DNA of 64,000 nt from Tretioscincus oriximinensis (Eukaryota > Chordata > Lepidosauria > Squamata > Gymnophthalmidae): NCBI GenBank assembly GCA_022410635.1, contig JAJVDF010000193.1, positions 984,895 through 1,048,894 on the forward strand, read 5' to 3'. Positions within the stretch are counted from its first letter, which is position 1; every line of letters begins with the position of its first letter. The position numbers and the translations under genes were made by a program. Under the pieces are notes generated by a model. The model worked only from the letters and a program-made list of their open reading frames with translations. It was not told where the DNA came from and searched no databases. Positions 32,940 through 45,425 of the stretch are shown in pieces.

Positions 32940-33360
32940 GGATCAGTTGTCTGTTACAACTTTCTGAGGAATTTCCGTCTTATTTGTAGGTTTCTCAGCT
33001 GCCCTAATTAAGTGACTTTACTAAGTGATTAATTAAAATGTAATTTTTTTCCAGTTTTGGTTACTTTTCCAAGTGATCTTACCAATTTTGATTGGATTCA
33101 CTTTGCCAATATTTAAATACAAGAGACCGGCATATTACCAGTGCCTTTGATGAAGAAATAATTTTAAGTAGTTTAGCATTAATGTAGTTTAATACAAAAA
33201 ACTAGAAATGTGGTCTGAGAACGACAGGAAACTAAAGTGATGCTAAGGAGTTTCAGACTAATTGGGTCACTGGGCAAGATAGCGCAATTGGGAAATGCAG
33301 CTTAATTTTCTGCAACACTCTCTAAACCTCAGGCCATTTAATGCAAATTGCTTTATTTGT
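32940..33360. other. Candidate conserved non-coding element
   Basis: Repeat-free AT-rich block with clustered homeodomain and forkhead-like words (CCCTAATTAAGTG, GTGATTAATTAAAATG, TTTAATGCAAATTGC, CATTAATGTAG), including an octamer-like ATGCAAAT at 33342-33349. No coding frame is supported. Confidence 0.22.
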
Positions 33361-35243
33361 AGATTGTGTACACCTACGGCAATTGTTTGTTTCTCGTCCT
33401 GTATTGATGAACTTGGAAATGATTCAGAAAATGTGGTTTTCATTTATAATCATCTTGTCTAATAATTCTGCTGACTGCTTTCTTCTTCTTTGTTACTTTT
33501 TGTCTTCCCTTCCATCCACTTCCTTTCTGATTTACACACACACATTACACACACTTTTCTCAGCCTGGGTAAAAAGCTCCACTAGTTGTTTTGAATACCA
33601 ATAGCAAGCTCTATCAAGGGAGCCTTTTACTGTGGTGAAGACTGAACTCTGCCTTCTTTGTCACCTTGTGGGCCCAGTGGGTTGCATAGCTCAGGAAGTG
33701 GAGCGTGGTTACTTTGATGAACAGCTTGAAATGTTGACAGTAACAGCAGAAGGAGAAAATGAAGCAAACCGTCTCTTTCCTTTCTCGGCTTCCAAAGAGT
33801 CTTCCTCTATCCATTCACCCCCTGAGGCCAAGGGCAATCCAGCAGTGATGTAAGGAGCTCTGAATGGGCTATGTTCTCCTAATGGCTCTATTAACACTTA
33901 TCACTCAAGCTTTATCTGAGAAGTACCTTGTAACAGTATTGCTTGAATGGAGCCAGAAAGCATTTCATGGGCAAGTGTAATCCATTTATGAGAATACATA
34001 GCCTTGTAGGTGGAAGTGAGCAGAAAGCACATCAATAGTTCAGGTGTAATCCAGGAGAGGTCTTCTACAGAAAAGGCTCACAAGGCTGCAATTAGCTGGT
34101 TGGGCTGCAAATGCTTTGTGGATTCAAACACATGCCCGTTTGCTGATATTGGAAGAAATCTTGTACTTGGTAAAATAAAGATTATTTAAATATCTGAAGC
34201 ATCCCTTAGTTCAAGATGGCTATGATAGTTTCAGGAGGGCCAAAGCTTTCAGGTGGATCAAAGCATAGTTTGAAGAAATCAAGAAGAGGCTTCCNACTTC
34301 AGCATTTATTTACTGTTCATTTGGAACTGCTCATCAGTCTTCTAAAAATGCAACTCTCTGTTTGTTTACTTGTTATGTGAAGCAAATGAGTCCTAGAGCC
34401 AAAGGTAGGCAGCATGAACTTTCATGGGTGATCCTATTTTTTCAGAAGTTATGAAGTGAACAATTGCCTAGGGGCAGGTTGTGTGCCCAAATAGGAGTGG
34501 GAAAAAGCAAATGAAAGAGCGGTAATGAGTCAAGTAAAGTATAATTAATGTTATTAAAGCTTCCTGGGGGAAGGAAGTACAAAGCAAATAAGAGCGTTAC
34601 AATCTCCCAGGAGTGGGAGAAGAACTGCAGTCTAGATGCCAAAAGATGAAGAATAATCTAAGAGAGCCCTCAAAAGGCTGAAGAGTTAACTGGTATAATA
34701 CATGCATTGTGCCAGAAAACCATGTTCAGCAGCCTGTCCATGGATTGAAATTCATGGGTATATTTCAATTCTGTTGCTTCTCTTTTAAACCTTTTTGTGT
34801 AGTTTTTGTTGTTATAAGGCTCATTCTGAGGTACAAGCACACTTTAATCTAACCAAGTCTTCCATTTAATCCAGCCTTGTCCTGAGTTTTGCCAAGCAAC
34901 AGTAGACCTTAAGGTGCAACGTATTTAAGCCTTGCTTGTTCATAAACAAGTTCTGTGGACTATAAGCAAGCATATGTAAGGATTGCAGCCTTGCTAAGCA
35001 GCAAGCTGTACAGAATAGAATGGGAATTACATTTGATGAAAATCTTTATAGAATTGCATGTTTACTCATTCTAAGCATGTGAAATCTGCAGAGGATACTT
35101 GCTTTTCAAGCTGTTGTGATCAATTTCATGACTCGAAAGGAAATTAACTTACAACTTATTGATATTTTGAAGAAGTAAGATCCTTTCCTCACTTGCAACC
35201 TATTTGATACAGAAGGGTTCCTTGCACCTCATTCGTAGGCACA
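33361..35243. other. Unassigned sequence
   Basis: A short CA repeat lies at 33535-33562. Otherwise I recognise nothing. Frames at 33632-33897 overlap on both strands and have no domain. Confidence 0.4.
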
Positions 35244-35618
35244 AATGGCTCAGTTGCTAAGGAGACGGCCTTTCATCTGGAAGATTGGGTTTCAAAGCCC
35301 TGTGTCAGACGTGGGGAGGGGTGAGCTCCTTTCACTAGCCTGCAGCTTTAGCCAACTCAGCTATTCGAAAGAGATGCAAATTTGTAATCTGCATTACAAT
35401 TAGATAAGTAAGTACCATCATTAACCTGATGGGGAAGATAGAATAAAATGTAAGCCTTCAAGCGAAAATTAACTTTGTAAGCTGCTCTGGAAAAGAACAT
35501 GGTATAAAAACTCTCTTCTTCTTCTTCGTCTTCTTCTTCTTCGTCTTCTTCTTCTTCGTCTTCTTCTTCGTCTTTGTCTTCTTTGTCTTCGTCTTCTGTT
35601 TCTTTTTCTTCTTTGTTA
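35244..35618 (+). mobile_element. Sauria-type SINE with Bov-B-like tail and long TTC repeat
   Basis: The tRNA-like head (ATGGCTCAGTTGCTAAGG A box; GATTGGGTTTCAAAGCC B-box region) is followed by GACGTGGGGAGGGGTGAGCTCC, GCCAACTCAGCTATTCGAAA and GATGGGGAAGATAGAATAAAATG. The tail has TTGTAAGCTGCTCTGG, AAGAACATGGTATAAAAACTC and a TTC repeat with TCG interruptions (about 35514-35618). The order matches Sauria SINEs, whose 3' ends resemble Bov-B LINEs. Confidence 0.85.
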
Positions 35619-36029
35619 GTATAACTTAAGGGAGGCCCTTTGTGCTAATACACTTTGTCCACATTGGTAAGAGTAGTCAAGATTGGCTGTGCCTGGTATA
35701 CTGATAGGCCTGTTTTAAAAAGACTATGCTATATACTAGTGAATGGTAAAGCAGACCATGCAGAAGATATATGTTTCCATAGTCTGGTTTACAGGGAAAT
35801 GGATTCTGATGGCCCATTAAAGCCACTGAAGTAGATCCCCTGATTACTGTGGGGTCAGGAACCTTTATTCCTGACTGTCAGAGATTTCAAAAGCCATTTA
35901 TGAAGGTCATGTGAGTTTCAGGGCCTGTGCAGATTGTTTCCTTGACCTTGCACTTGTTTTTTTTTTTGAAGTGTCAGGGAAATTAGCTTCCCCTCTGGTC
36001 TTACATGACAAACCACAACTCCATGACAG

Positions 36030-36290
36030 AACTTTATTACAATGGAATGGCCAAACGGCAAAAGCAACAAACTACAGGTAAAACCTCTTTCTAAAGGACC
36101 TCTTAATAATGAAATTCTCAATGTAACAAACAAATTAGAAAGTCCCAGCAGAACACCATTAAGATCAAGGTAAAAACGTCCCAGTGTAAAGAAGCTCATT
36201 GTAACAAAATCTTCAGTATAACAAACTGAGTTCTGTGCCCCTACCAATTCTGCAAAACCCTGTTATAATAAACTGAAGTGCAAGAGGGGA
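36030..36290. mobile_element. Possible Tigger/pogo-like DNA transposon remnant
   Basis: The words TAATAATGAAATTCTC, TGTAACAAAC, AGTATAACAAACTGAG and TTATAATAAACTGAAG repeat a TATAAYRAACT theme. This theme is common in the ends of Tigger-like elements that derive from pogo. No transposase frame is visible. The CpG-containing sequence following at 36470-36530 may or may not belong to it. Confidence 0.3.
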
Positions 36291-36599
36291 GTTCAGTACA
36301 TTCTCCCAGCAGCCAAGAGGAATGAAGAAGGAGCCATTCCATTGGCTGCTGGGAATGTGGGTGGCACCAGTAGCGCCATATTGAGGGAAAGGAAGGCAGA
36401 GTTCCCCGAAAATGGCGAATCCCACACTGAAACCGAGCCAGGACTGAAGGTGGGAATTGCTGAGTTAACTGTATGCGCGCCGTCAGTAAACCCCCTGCGG
36501 AGCGCTCAACGGCCGGCGCTGGGAAGGACTGTAGAAACTGGAATTTGCTGTAGCCTGTTATCTCCAGTACTTGTGCTAATCCACTGGGGGAGGTGACAA

Positions 36600-39105
36600 A
36601 TGGTTTCCTTCCAAGGAGTAAGGAGAGCGGCTTCTTACAGGTTGGTTTATCAAGTATGGTATGTGAGTTGCTGTTTCCTCCTTTCCCCTACTTTAATAAT
36701 TTAAATTCAAGAATTGAACTTCTAGGTAGCCATATGGAATGCTTCTCCAAATATTTCCAGCACAATTCAGAGATGCACAGCTGCAAACAAAATAGCAAAA
36801 TTTATTATCTAAGCCCAAAGTGAGCGCCATTTCAAGAAAGCAGATGGGTACATTTCTCACTTCTGTTTTTATATGGTATGCTTAGCATATGTACAGAATG
36901 GGAGTTTCCAATTTAGCTACATAGCAGCATGAAAAATGGGTAGAACTGTTTAGAAAAGGTTTGATAGCACACTATTTGTTTACATTTGTATTAATAGTGC
37001 TTAAGAAGGAGGGATAGCCTAGTCAAGTCAAAGATATAGGAGTAGAGATTCATCCTCTCCAACTTTATTCAATGAAAGTACTTGACGCATCTCAGAAGGG
37101 TGGATGTTCCACAACCTAGCAGGACATCTCATGCATTCTTCCCTATTTACCCTGAACTGATCACAGGGATGAGTTGGTAATCTGTATGAGTTTTATTTAA
37201 GTCTTGAATGATATATTTTTGCTTATAAAGTCTGGTAATCAGTCTTGCTGGTGCATTCTATACCAGCTTAATCTTTTGAACCAGCTTTAGGACCAGCCAC
37301 ACATAAAACAGAAAGTTGGAAAGTTAGAATAGTAAAATTGCCTCTAGTTTAGAAAGGGTCATAACTAGTGAATCAGTTATAACTGGAGGTGGTCTCTTCT
37401 AACAACCACCGCCACCTGAATTTCAAGAGTTAGTGGAGAATCCAGGAGTTTTCCAGATTTTACAGTTTTTCCTTTCAAGGCAAAAAACTCCCAAGGGGAA
37501 CAAAATTCCTCCTTAATTCATGAATCTAGACCTGTAATGCACAGTACCTTCACACTATTTTCATTCAGCTTCAATGTACTGGCCACCATTCAACCCATTT
37601 ATACCTAGAACTGCTTGTCAAGCACACCAGTCACCTTTATAATTCAAATGGCACGGAGAGATACATCATACAGTAATTTATATATTAATGACACTCCAAA
37701 TCTTCTAAAGAATTATCCCTGAGGTTTCAAATAGATATTCAAGAGGATGGGAGATAAGATATAGTGCTAGTTAATTAATCAGGAGTTGAGTCGGAATCTC
37801 CCACAGTTACTTTCTGGTATCTGCCTTGGCAAAAGGAATGCTATGGCTCCCAACACTCAGAAAGATATCATGGTATCCAATAAGTCACATTTCTGTTTTC
37901 ATGGAGAAGGTGGCCAGTAAGGGTAACCAAGGTGGTGCAAGTCTCGTAATTGTACTTTAAACTAGATTTAAATTAGCTTGGCTTCAGCATCCACATATCA
38001 CGAACACTATTGCTCTAGATATGCAGCCCCAGAGTTGTGCAGCTACGTTGATGTTTAGTCCCAGCTGCCTTGTATGGATGCAGTAGAGATTACTCAGCTC
38101 CCTCAACAACAAGGAAATTTGTCACGTCACATCAACAAAGAAAAGCTAAGGAAGACAACCAAGGGAAGATGTACAAATCAGTACAACAGGAAGCATCTGC
38201 CAAGGAAAACAAAGAACACTATTTGCAAATCACATGAAAGGGACAATGAACACAGTGCCAGTGCAATTGTTTATAACCCATCACCAACCAAGCAAGAATT
38301 TGCACTGATGATGCTGTCAGGTAGCAAAATGTCTGCAGAGAGAAAATTCTCCTCGGAGAACTCTGATGATGCAGAATTAATTGACATCAGTGTTCTGTGC
38401 TGGGCCTTAAAATGCCAACAAATAGAGGTAGCTTTAATTGTGTATACAGGATTCTCCCGTACATTTTAATATCCTAGAAGACCCCCTAATCTGCAGGGAG
38501 GATCTTTGTGTGCGTTTGCTGCAGATAGTTACGTTTCATGAGATTTTGCTTAACAGATTACTTCTGCAAGAGGAATGGGACAAGGTGAGTTTGTTATAGG
38601 AGAAAATATTGTAGCTCAGAGTTGATGTTGCATTATAGGGGACTGACAAACATACCTTCTTTTCTGCTGACGGTCCACCGCTAGAAGTGAGCGATTCTTC
38701 ACTGGGTGATAGAATGGACACCCAAGTGTACTAGGAGCCTTTTTCTGCACTTTGGAATAGCATGATGGCAACATCTGAATTCTCAAAGGCCATTGGTATA
38801 AAGAAGGAAAGCTTCTATATAGTAGACCATTATACCAAATGCTTGCTGCTCCGGTATATTGGTCAATGCAGCATTGTCCTAGAAAATATCGGTGCTCTGA
38901 TAATGCTGCCTAGTTAATTTGATTAAATACCTACAGTAAAATGATCAAGGGCAGAGAACCTGAAGGATGCAACAAGACAGGTTGAATAGTTTAGAATCTT
39001 CAGACAAGTTGAACTAAAAAGCTAGAGTAACCCAAGGCCAAAAACACAGAGGCAATACTGTGCTTTTTGTGGAGATCCTGCCTTGGACAGAACTCAAAAG
39101 TATTA
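36600..39105. other. Unassigned intergenic sequence
   Basis: No gene is supported. The longest frame (38074-38469, plus, 131 codons) has no recognisable domain, low-complexity lysine-rich stretches and no splice or promoter context. Confidence 0.4.
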
Positions 39106-39106
39106 T

Positions 39107-39190
39107 TTGTTTGTTTGTTTATATGCATGCATACATACATCTGTGCATGCATGCATACATACATACATGCATGTACACACACACACACAA
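39107..39190 (+). repeat. Compound simple repeat (TTTG)n, (CATA/CATG)n, (CA)n
   Basis: TTTGTTTGTTTG is followed by mixed GCATGCATACATACAT units and ends in a CA repeat to about 39190. Frames across it are repeat products. Confidence 0.92.
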
Positions 39191-39423
39191 ATCCTGAAGG
39201 CATAGGGCTGGTAAAGGACTTCCTGCCTTTGTCTCACCTAATCAGTGTGATACTCTTACAAACTCATTTCTTTCCTTATTCTTAGGCAGGTTGTTCAGCA
39301 CCCATATTTGGTATTCAGCCAGCTTGCAGAGGGAATGGCTGGGAAGCTCACAGCTCCAGATTTGATTCTGTGAAAAATAGTTTATTTGATCAGTCATATG
39401 ACCATTTCAAAATACAATAAAGG

Positions 39424-39974
39424 TAGACTGACCAGATTTTCTGAGGCCCAAACTGGGGTAATTAATATCCATGCTAATTTGCTAATAAATATGCAAATTA
39501 CCCACCAACATGCATTCCCTTCCAAAATTCCCGCCAAAGAAATCCGTGAAGCATATGAAAAAAAATTTAAGTGTGTGAGAATTTTTAAATTGTGTGAGAA
39601 TTTTTGGAGTACAACAGAATTTTTTATTTTTTTTTTACAGAGGGGAGGGTGCCTTCAGGAGCTGGCACCGGTTGCCAGAACCCCCTAGTGGTGGTGCAGT
39701 TATTTTTTTAAAAAAAGAATTCAAACTTTTTTTTTGAAATGTGCAAAAAATGTTTGAAGTGTGTGAGAATTTTTATTTTTTCCTGAGGGGAGGGTGCCTT
39801 CAGGAGCTGGCCGCAGATGCCAGAGCCCCCTAGTGCTAGTGCAGTTAATTTAAAAAAAATATTTTTTTTTCCTCAGCAAAAGCCGGGGAAATGGCACACA
39901 CACACACGGGAGGGTGGGATAGACACCCCAAAACTAGGTTCCCTCCCCAAAAAAGGGGGCATCTTGTCAGCCTA
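39424..39974 (+). mobile_element. TA-flanked MITE, long form with internal duplication
   Basis: It starts TAGACTGACCAGATTTTCTG and ends GGGCATCTTGTCAGCCTA. The interior matches the long copies at 13.7 and 15.2 kb, with an octamer ATGCAAAT at 39491-39498. The segment GGGGAGGGTGCCTTCAGGAG ... CCCCCTAGTG is present twice (about 39570-39710 and 39745-39850), so this copy is about 550 bp. It has two CTCF-like cores on the minus strand (39678-39691 and 39823-39836). Confidence 0.75.
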
Positions 39975-40129
39975 ATACAGGTAATATATATATTAAACAA
40001 AAAAAAGAAGAAGGGAAAACGAAGCAAAAAAAATCAGAGGGGAACTTCAGATTTGGTTCATAAGGAAAGACTTGCCAAGAACTACTGTCTGTGGGCTCTT
40101 GTGAGAACCCCTTTCTCATAATCTGTTGA

Positions 40130-40807
40130 GGGCTTGTCAGCTTCATGGCACTCCACCCTATAAAGGATCAATCAGGGTTTACAGAAGTAGTCTCTGGTCT
40201 ATTAACATCATTATGGTACTTGTCAGGACTTCATTTATAGTACTCTCAATACCAAATCTTATCAAGTAGTTCCAATTTACTATCCAAGATAACAAGGTAC
40301 TAATCCCGGAGCAGCACAACCTTTTTTCCTGTACCATATCATAGATCATAAATTCTGCTAGATGCTCTCACCATCGGGAAGTTGTCCATTGCGATTGGTC
40401 CTTCCATCCTCTTACGATGATGAGTTGGAGTGCCCATATCATATTCTTTGCTAAGTATTGTAACCAATTCAGTATAGTCCTATTATTTATCATAACCATA
40501 ATACAATTAGAAACTTTGACTTTCTTCAGCCTCATTCTAGCTGACCTATTGTCCAAAAGGTTCCAATCTGAGGGCTGCCACTGTATAAGGGTTATAAGAT
40601 AAAAGTATGGCCACACCTTCAGTGGGTGTAAAAAGGAAGCAATTTCTGTAGATATTCTAAGCAATTAACTACATCCATTAAAGTTACAGTCTTAAGTCCT
40701 GTTTTTATCTTATAGCCCTGGTACACTGCCCATTCCCAATGAGGCTTTCTTGAGTTGGTTCTATCACACAACGAACNTATCAATGAGTGAATGTCATGGC
40801 AGCACAA
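40130..40807 (-). mobile_element. Possible L1 3' fragment (tentative)
   Basis: A minus-strand frame (40368-40664) contains WALQLIIVRGWKDQSQW, similar to the LIRGWKD region of the L1 ORF2 tail at the window start. Another frame just upstream (40619-40807) would be the preceding part after a frameshift. The 3' UTR and A-tail are not clear. Similarity rests on one short motif. Confidence 0.3.
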
Positions 40808-40809
40808 GA

Positions 40810-42490
40810 AATGCTAATTCAAGGAATAAGCCCTTCTTGTAAGAAAATCATACTCCAGTACTTGCTGTCTTTCAGCCAAGTAGTGATTTCCAAGTAAGCT
40901 CTCAGTCTGAAGTGTGATCTATAGTGAGCAAGAGGAAAGAGGAAATTTCATTCATTTATATGTTTGTGTTGTCTATTCATAGAGCAGACTACATAGGGCC
41001 AATGTTCTCCATCTCATAAGTGGTTTCCTTTTAAACTCATCCTTTCCTTTGCAAGTTCCAAAGAAGGTAATGAAACATAATAGATTATATTCTCTGCCCT
41101 GAAATATGGAAGAAAGTAATTTAATTTCTGTTTTTTTCTTCTTTGAAGTGTAATGGAAGGTTCAAAGCACTGCAGTAAAGCGAGTTAAAGGAAACATATG
41201 TTTTGCTCAGGAACCCATAATGAATACCATATTTTTTAAAAAAGAGGCTTATAACAAACTTTCTCCTGGAGTCTCTGAAAGAACAGGTTTAAATTTCAAA
41301 GATTAACTTCAATTTATAGAGCTAACTATTAAAAGACGTCTGAATTTATGCTGAATTTATAATTGTTTTCACCTGTTGCTCCAACTTTCCTCATCTTAAC
41401 CATATTCCTGTCATTGGTTTCAGGAGAATAAAGTCCTGTTACAAGGAGGCATCTGTAACATCTGGAGTAGATCAGTTTTTATATAAGGATGCTGGATAAT
41501 TAGTATTAAATCAAATTATTGTTACTTAGACACTGCTGGCTGACAGGTGTAAAGAGATTTGTGCTTACCAAAATGCTGGAAGATTTAAAACCTGTCAGCA
41601 TGATATAAGAAGCTTAGTGTAGTTCCGATTAGAAAATAAATAGGGTAATTCATAGGTTTTCTTTTGTGCATAGGTTGTGAAACACATTTAACGTTGGTAT
41701 CATCTTTCTTCTCTTTTGGACTTTAGAGCTTCTTAACCTTTTTTCAAAAATAAAAACAATTGCAACTTGCCATGTTTTAACCATAAATCTGAAAACTAAA
41801 AGCGTGCTATTTTGCCAATTATTAATTCAGATCCAACTTTACAATATTCAGAATATTTGTAGGAAAAAGTCATGTGGGACAGTGGAGATAATTTTTCTGT
41901 GTATATATCCATGTTATGAAAGAATGTTGAGAAACACCTGAGTCTCTCTCTCTTTTAAAAACAGACAGACCAAAAAACACAAACCTTATGGATTTTATAG
42001 ATGGTTAGTCAATATATTTATGAATTAAATTATTTTCTATTATTAGGCTGTGCTTCATTTTGTTCTGCTTCATCAATTTATGATCCTGAAAACCAGGATG
42101 GTTTTCGACATAGGTTGTACCCAAGGACTTTGGTTACTGTGATCAGGTGATCCTTTTCGAACAGGAAAAGCATTTATTGTTGGAAGAGTTTAAGATGGAA
42201 ATAGGTGGTCCTAATCACTGTTGAGCCTGACACTCAAGTGATAAATGTGGGCCAAGGAGGACACTAAATTCAAACTTTCATGGGAAGCATAACTCTGTTA
42301 AGGAAACAATACCTTTTCACTTCCCTGGCATGGGAACAAGGAGCACACAGTTAGCTCATCTGGTTATAGTTGTCAACATCTGCCTCAGATAGAGATGAAG
42401 AGCTAGTTATTATCAGCATAATAATGGTACCACCAGTGACTTCATATAGATATAATATAACACTGGTGGAGAGGGCCAATAGTTTGGTAT
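40810..42490. other. Repeat-poor AT-rich sequence
   Basis: No gene is supported. It includes the candidate conserved block at 41230-41660. Confidence 0.4.
41230..41660. other. Candidate conserved non-coding element
   Basis: Complex AT-rich, repeat-free block with words such as AAAGATTAACTTC, CTGAATTTATAATTG, ATAATTAGTATTAAATC and a CACCTGTT E-box. It has no coding frame. Confidence 0.18.
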
Positions 42491-42496
42491 GTGGGT

Positions 42497-42692
42497 TCCT
42501 CCTCTTTTTCTTTTTCTTCTTCTTCTTCTTCTTCTTCTTCTTCTTCTTCTTCTTCTTCTCCTCTTCCTCCCCCATCTCCTCCTTCCTTCTTCCTCCTGTT
42601 CCTAACTCCCTACCTCCATCTCCTTCCTCCTCCACCTCTTTCCCTTTTCTTCTTCATCTTCTTACTTCTCTTCTTCCTCCTCTTTTTCTGCA
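42497..42692 (+). repeat. Pyrimidine tract with (TTC)n core
   Basis: About 15 TTC units (42516-42559) lie inside a longer C/T-rich stretch. Long frames on both strands (poly-Ser, poly-Phe, poly-Lys) are repeat products. It could be the end of a decayed SINE, but no head is visible. Confidence 0.92.
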
Positions 42693-45231
42693 ACAGAAGT
42701 TCAACTTTCAAATGGATTATTGACTCTGTCTGGACACAGCCTTGCTGTGTCACTCCTACCAAATGTTGATAAGAGGCAATCTTATTACCATGCTCTAATC
42801 AGAAGTTAGACTGAAATAATCCTAAACAGTTTTCTCCCTACATGTGCGCATTTGAATCAATATTTCTTTCTCAAGTACATTGACCTAAAATAGAAGGCCT
42901 ATGCTTGGATGGTAGTTGTCTAATAATCTTCTTTCCCTCTTTCTCTTTTTTCCCCAGTTTGCTAATAATTTCTGAATCTAGGGAGACTCTTATTGCGTCT
43001 TTAAATGCTCATATTACATTCCCTTTGCTCAAAGAGGAATTAATCACCTGTGGGAGTTATCCAGTCACAACATTTCAAGCAACTTGTCCATATTATCAGA
43101 TTCCATAATTGAAACTAATCCAACAGGATAAGGTGGTGATCATGAGACTTCTACAGAACTTCCTCTCAGGACAGCATACAGTTCCAAGAAAATGCATGCC
43201 TTTGCTTTTCTAATGTAAATTCTTAGGTTTCTATATGTGAATGGGTAGGTGAGAATACCACAGTTTTAAGCAGTGACTCATACAGAAGCAGTCTGCCCCC
43301 ACCCCCCATCTTTTTTTATGAAATAAATTTAGTCTTAATTTGTGGATATCCCTCTTTGGGAATTCTAAGAGTAATGGATAAGTGGTTGTCCATTCTTAGG
43401 ATCACCATAAAAAAGCAGGAAAGGAGGATTTTTTACCAGGTGTTGGAAGCAATGAAAGTTACAATTTGTGAAAATGCCTATGTTCTACATCCAATAAAAA
43501 GCTGCAAAATTTATGCCTTATTTTTTGTGGGTTTTTTCTTTTGCTTCAAGAGTTAGCTATCATCCGCAGTAAGCTTATACTAGGGTTAAATAGGCTAAGA
43601 GTTTGCACCTTTAATGACTAGAGAAGAAAGGAATTTTCACCCAGAATAATGGCTGCAGCTCCTGGGAGGAAAATCTCTTTTTCACACCCATTCAACATGC
43701 AAAGTTTTATTCCAATTTATATGTGGTATCCCTACTCTGGATCTGAAAAATGCCAAGTGCTAAAATCCCTACAAACTTCCAGTCCCCAAGAAGGAAGTCG
43801 GTCTGGGGTTTGTTTATGCTTGGGGAAGTGAGACATACAATAATATGTTTTGATTTTAATCTGCTTCTTCTGCTTGAAAAAACACAACAGTTGTGCTAAA
43901 CTTACATTGAACCACTAAAGGTTAAACTGAGATTTTCCACAGGTCTCTTGCATGGAAGGATCTTGACACTGATATCCTGCTGGTTTTATAAGTTCAAAAG
44001 CAGCATGCAGAGAAACATGTGGCAAAGATTTAGAAATGAGTGAGATGAAATTACTTCTCACCCATGAAATTCACTGGGTAACCTTGAACAAGTCTCTTCT
44101 TTGCTCATTCTATTTTACAGAGAATAAAATGGTGTGGGATAGTGCAGTCTTAATCCTTGAGAGTGAGTTGGAAGAATGGTAATTTTTTTTTAAAAGGTGG
44201 TAAAATTTATGAATGTTTCTAAACTGGAAGTGCAAGTGAAGATCTGAGTGCTATGTATCCTTTTTCCCTGAGAGGTTTAAAAATATCGATACAATCCACA
44301 TGTGGTTCTTTGAGCAATGTCTAGGATCTCAACAGATACTTAATAATTAGTGATCAATGCCACTCTGATGGCAAGTCAATAGCCAAAGCAGCATAAGGAT
44401 GACTATTTGCTGGTTGCTTTTTATAAGTGCCATAAAGAGTTGGGACTTTTTTAGATGGAAGTTCAGAAATGTTATACTTTTGTTCATACTTCTTGGAATC
44501 TGCCCCAAAGACATCAGGCTCTTCATGGCTCATGTCTGCTTCAAGAGTTAGGTGCCATCCACAGATTGTGTCTCACAGTGGACGGTGGCACCATTTTTTC
44601 TTTATATCCTGNTCCAATGTTGCATCAATACAGACATGATATCCTATGACATGATATCCAGTATATTGTTTGATCATATGGGCAAGCAAACACTATTCCC
44701 AATGTGCATATATCCAGTCTTAAAATTTGAGTCTGAATGTTTTCCACTGTATTCAGATTCATCCCTATGTAGGATGGTACTGAACAGGACATTCCTTGCA
44801 AATGTAGGTATCATTTTTACTTTCAAACTCTGCTTTACTTTCTGTTTCATAAATCCTGTAAATGTGATTATTTTGGAATTAGGAAAAATTGATACAGTTT
44901 ACCACCTGGAAGGTCTGAATTGGTGTTCTGGTTACTGGCATGAAGTAGACTTGTCCAACTAGCAGTTCCCTTTTTGAACGGGTTGACAAAACCATCCCAC
45001 CATACAAAAAGACCTGCTTGAAATCAGCTCATTTGTATCCATTTTCCGTGATGATTTTCTCTGGGGGCTTATTAAAGCTCATATTCAGGTTGATTAAGTT
45101 TCACATAGAAAGAATATGACTTTGTGAAATTATGCAGCAGGGACTTAAGACCAGACTGCAACTCATTATTGAAAGAGCACTTTTGTGATGTTTCTTAAAT
45201 ATCGAGCAATGAGTAAGAAAATGTCTTATCA
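42693..45231. other. Unassigned intergenic sequence
   Basis: No gene or recognised repeat; small frames lack domains. Confidence 0.4.
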
Positions 45232-45425
45232 TAGGCTGACCAGATGATCCCTTTTGGGGGGTTTGAAAACCCATTTTTGGGGTGCCTCCCGATTTTTTCT
45301 GAGGAAAAAAAAATAAAAAACCCCTTTTTTTGAAAAAAAATTCCTCAGAAAAAACTGGGAGGCATCCCAAAACTGGGTTTTCAAACCCCCAGCCCACCCC
45401 CAAAAGGGGTCATCTGGTCAGCCTA
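45232..45425. mobile_element. TA-flanked MITE, fold-back form (complete)
   Basis: It begins TAGGCTGACCAGATGATCCC and ends GGGGTCATCTGGTCAGCCTA. Each arm of about 85 bp carries GAAAACCCATTTTTGGGGTG, CCTCCCGATTTTTTCTGAGG and their complements. The centre is an A/T-run. It is flanked by TA at both ends. It has no coding capacity. Confidence 0.88.

Noticed and set aside
38074..38469. 131-codon plus-strand open frame
   Set aside because: No recognisable domain, Lys/Asn-rich composition like random AT-rich sequence, no splice sites or promoter that I can support.
42351..42769. Poly-Lys, poly-Phe and poly-Ser frames
   Set aside because: They are products of the (TTC)n pyrimidine tract.
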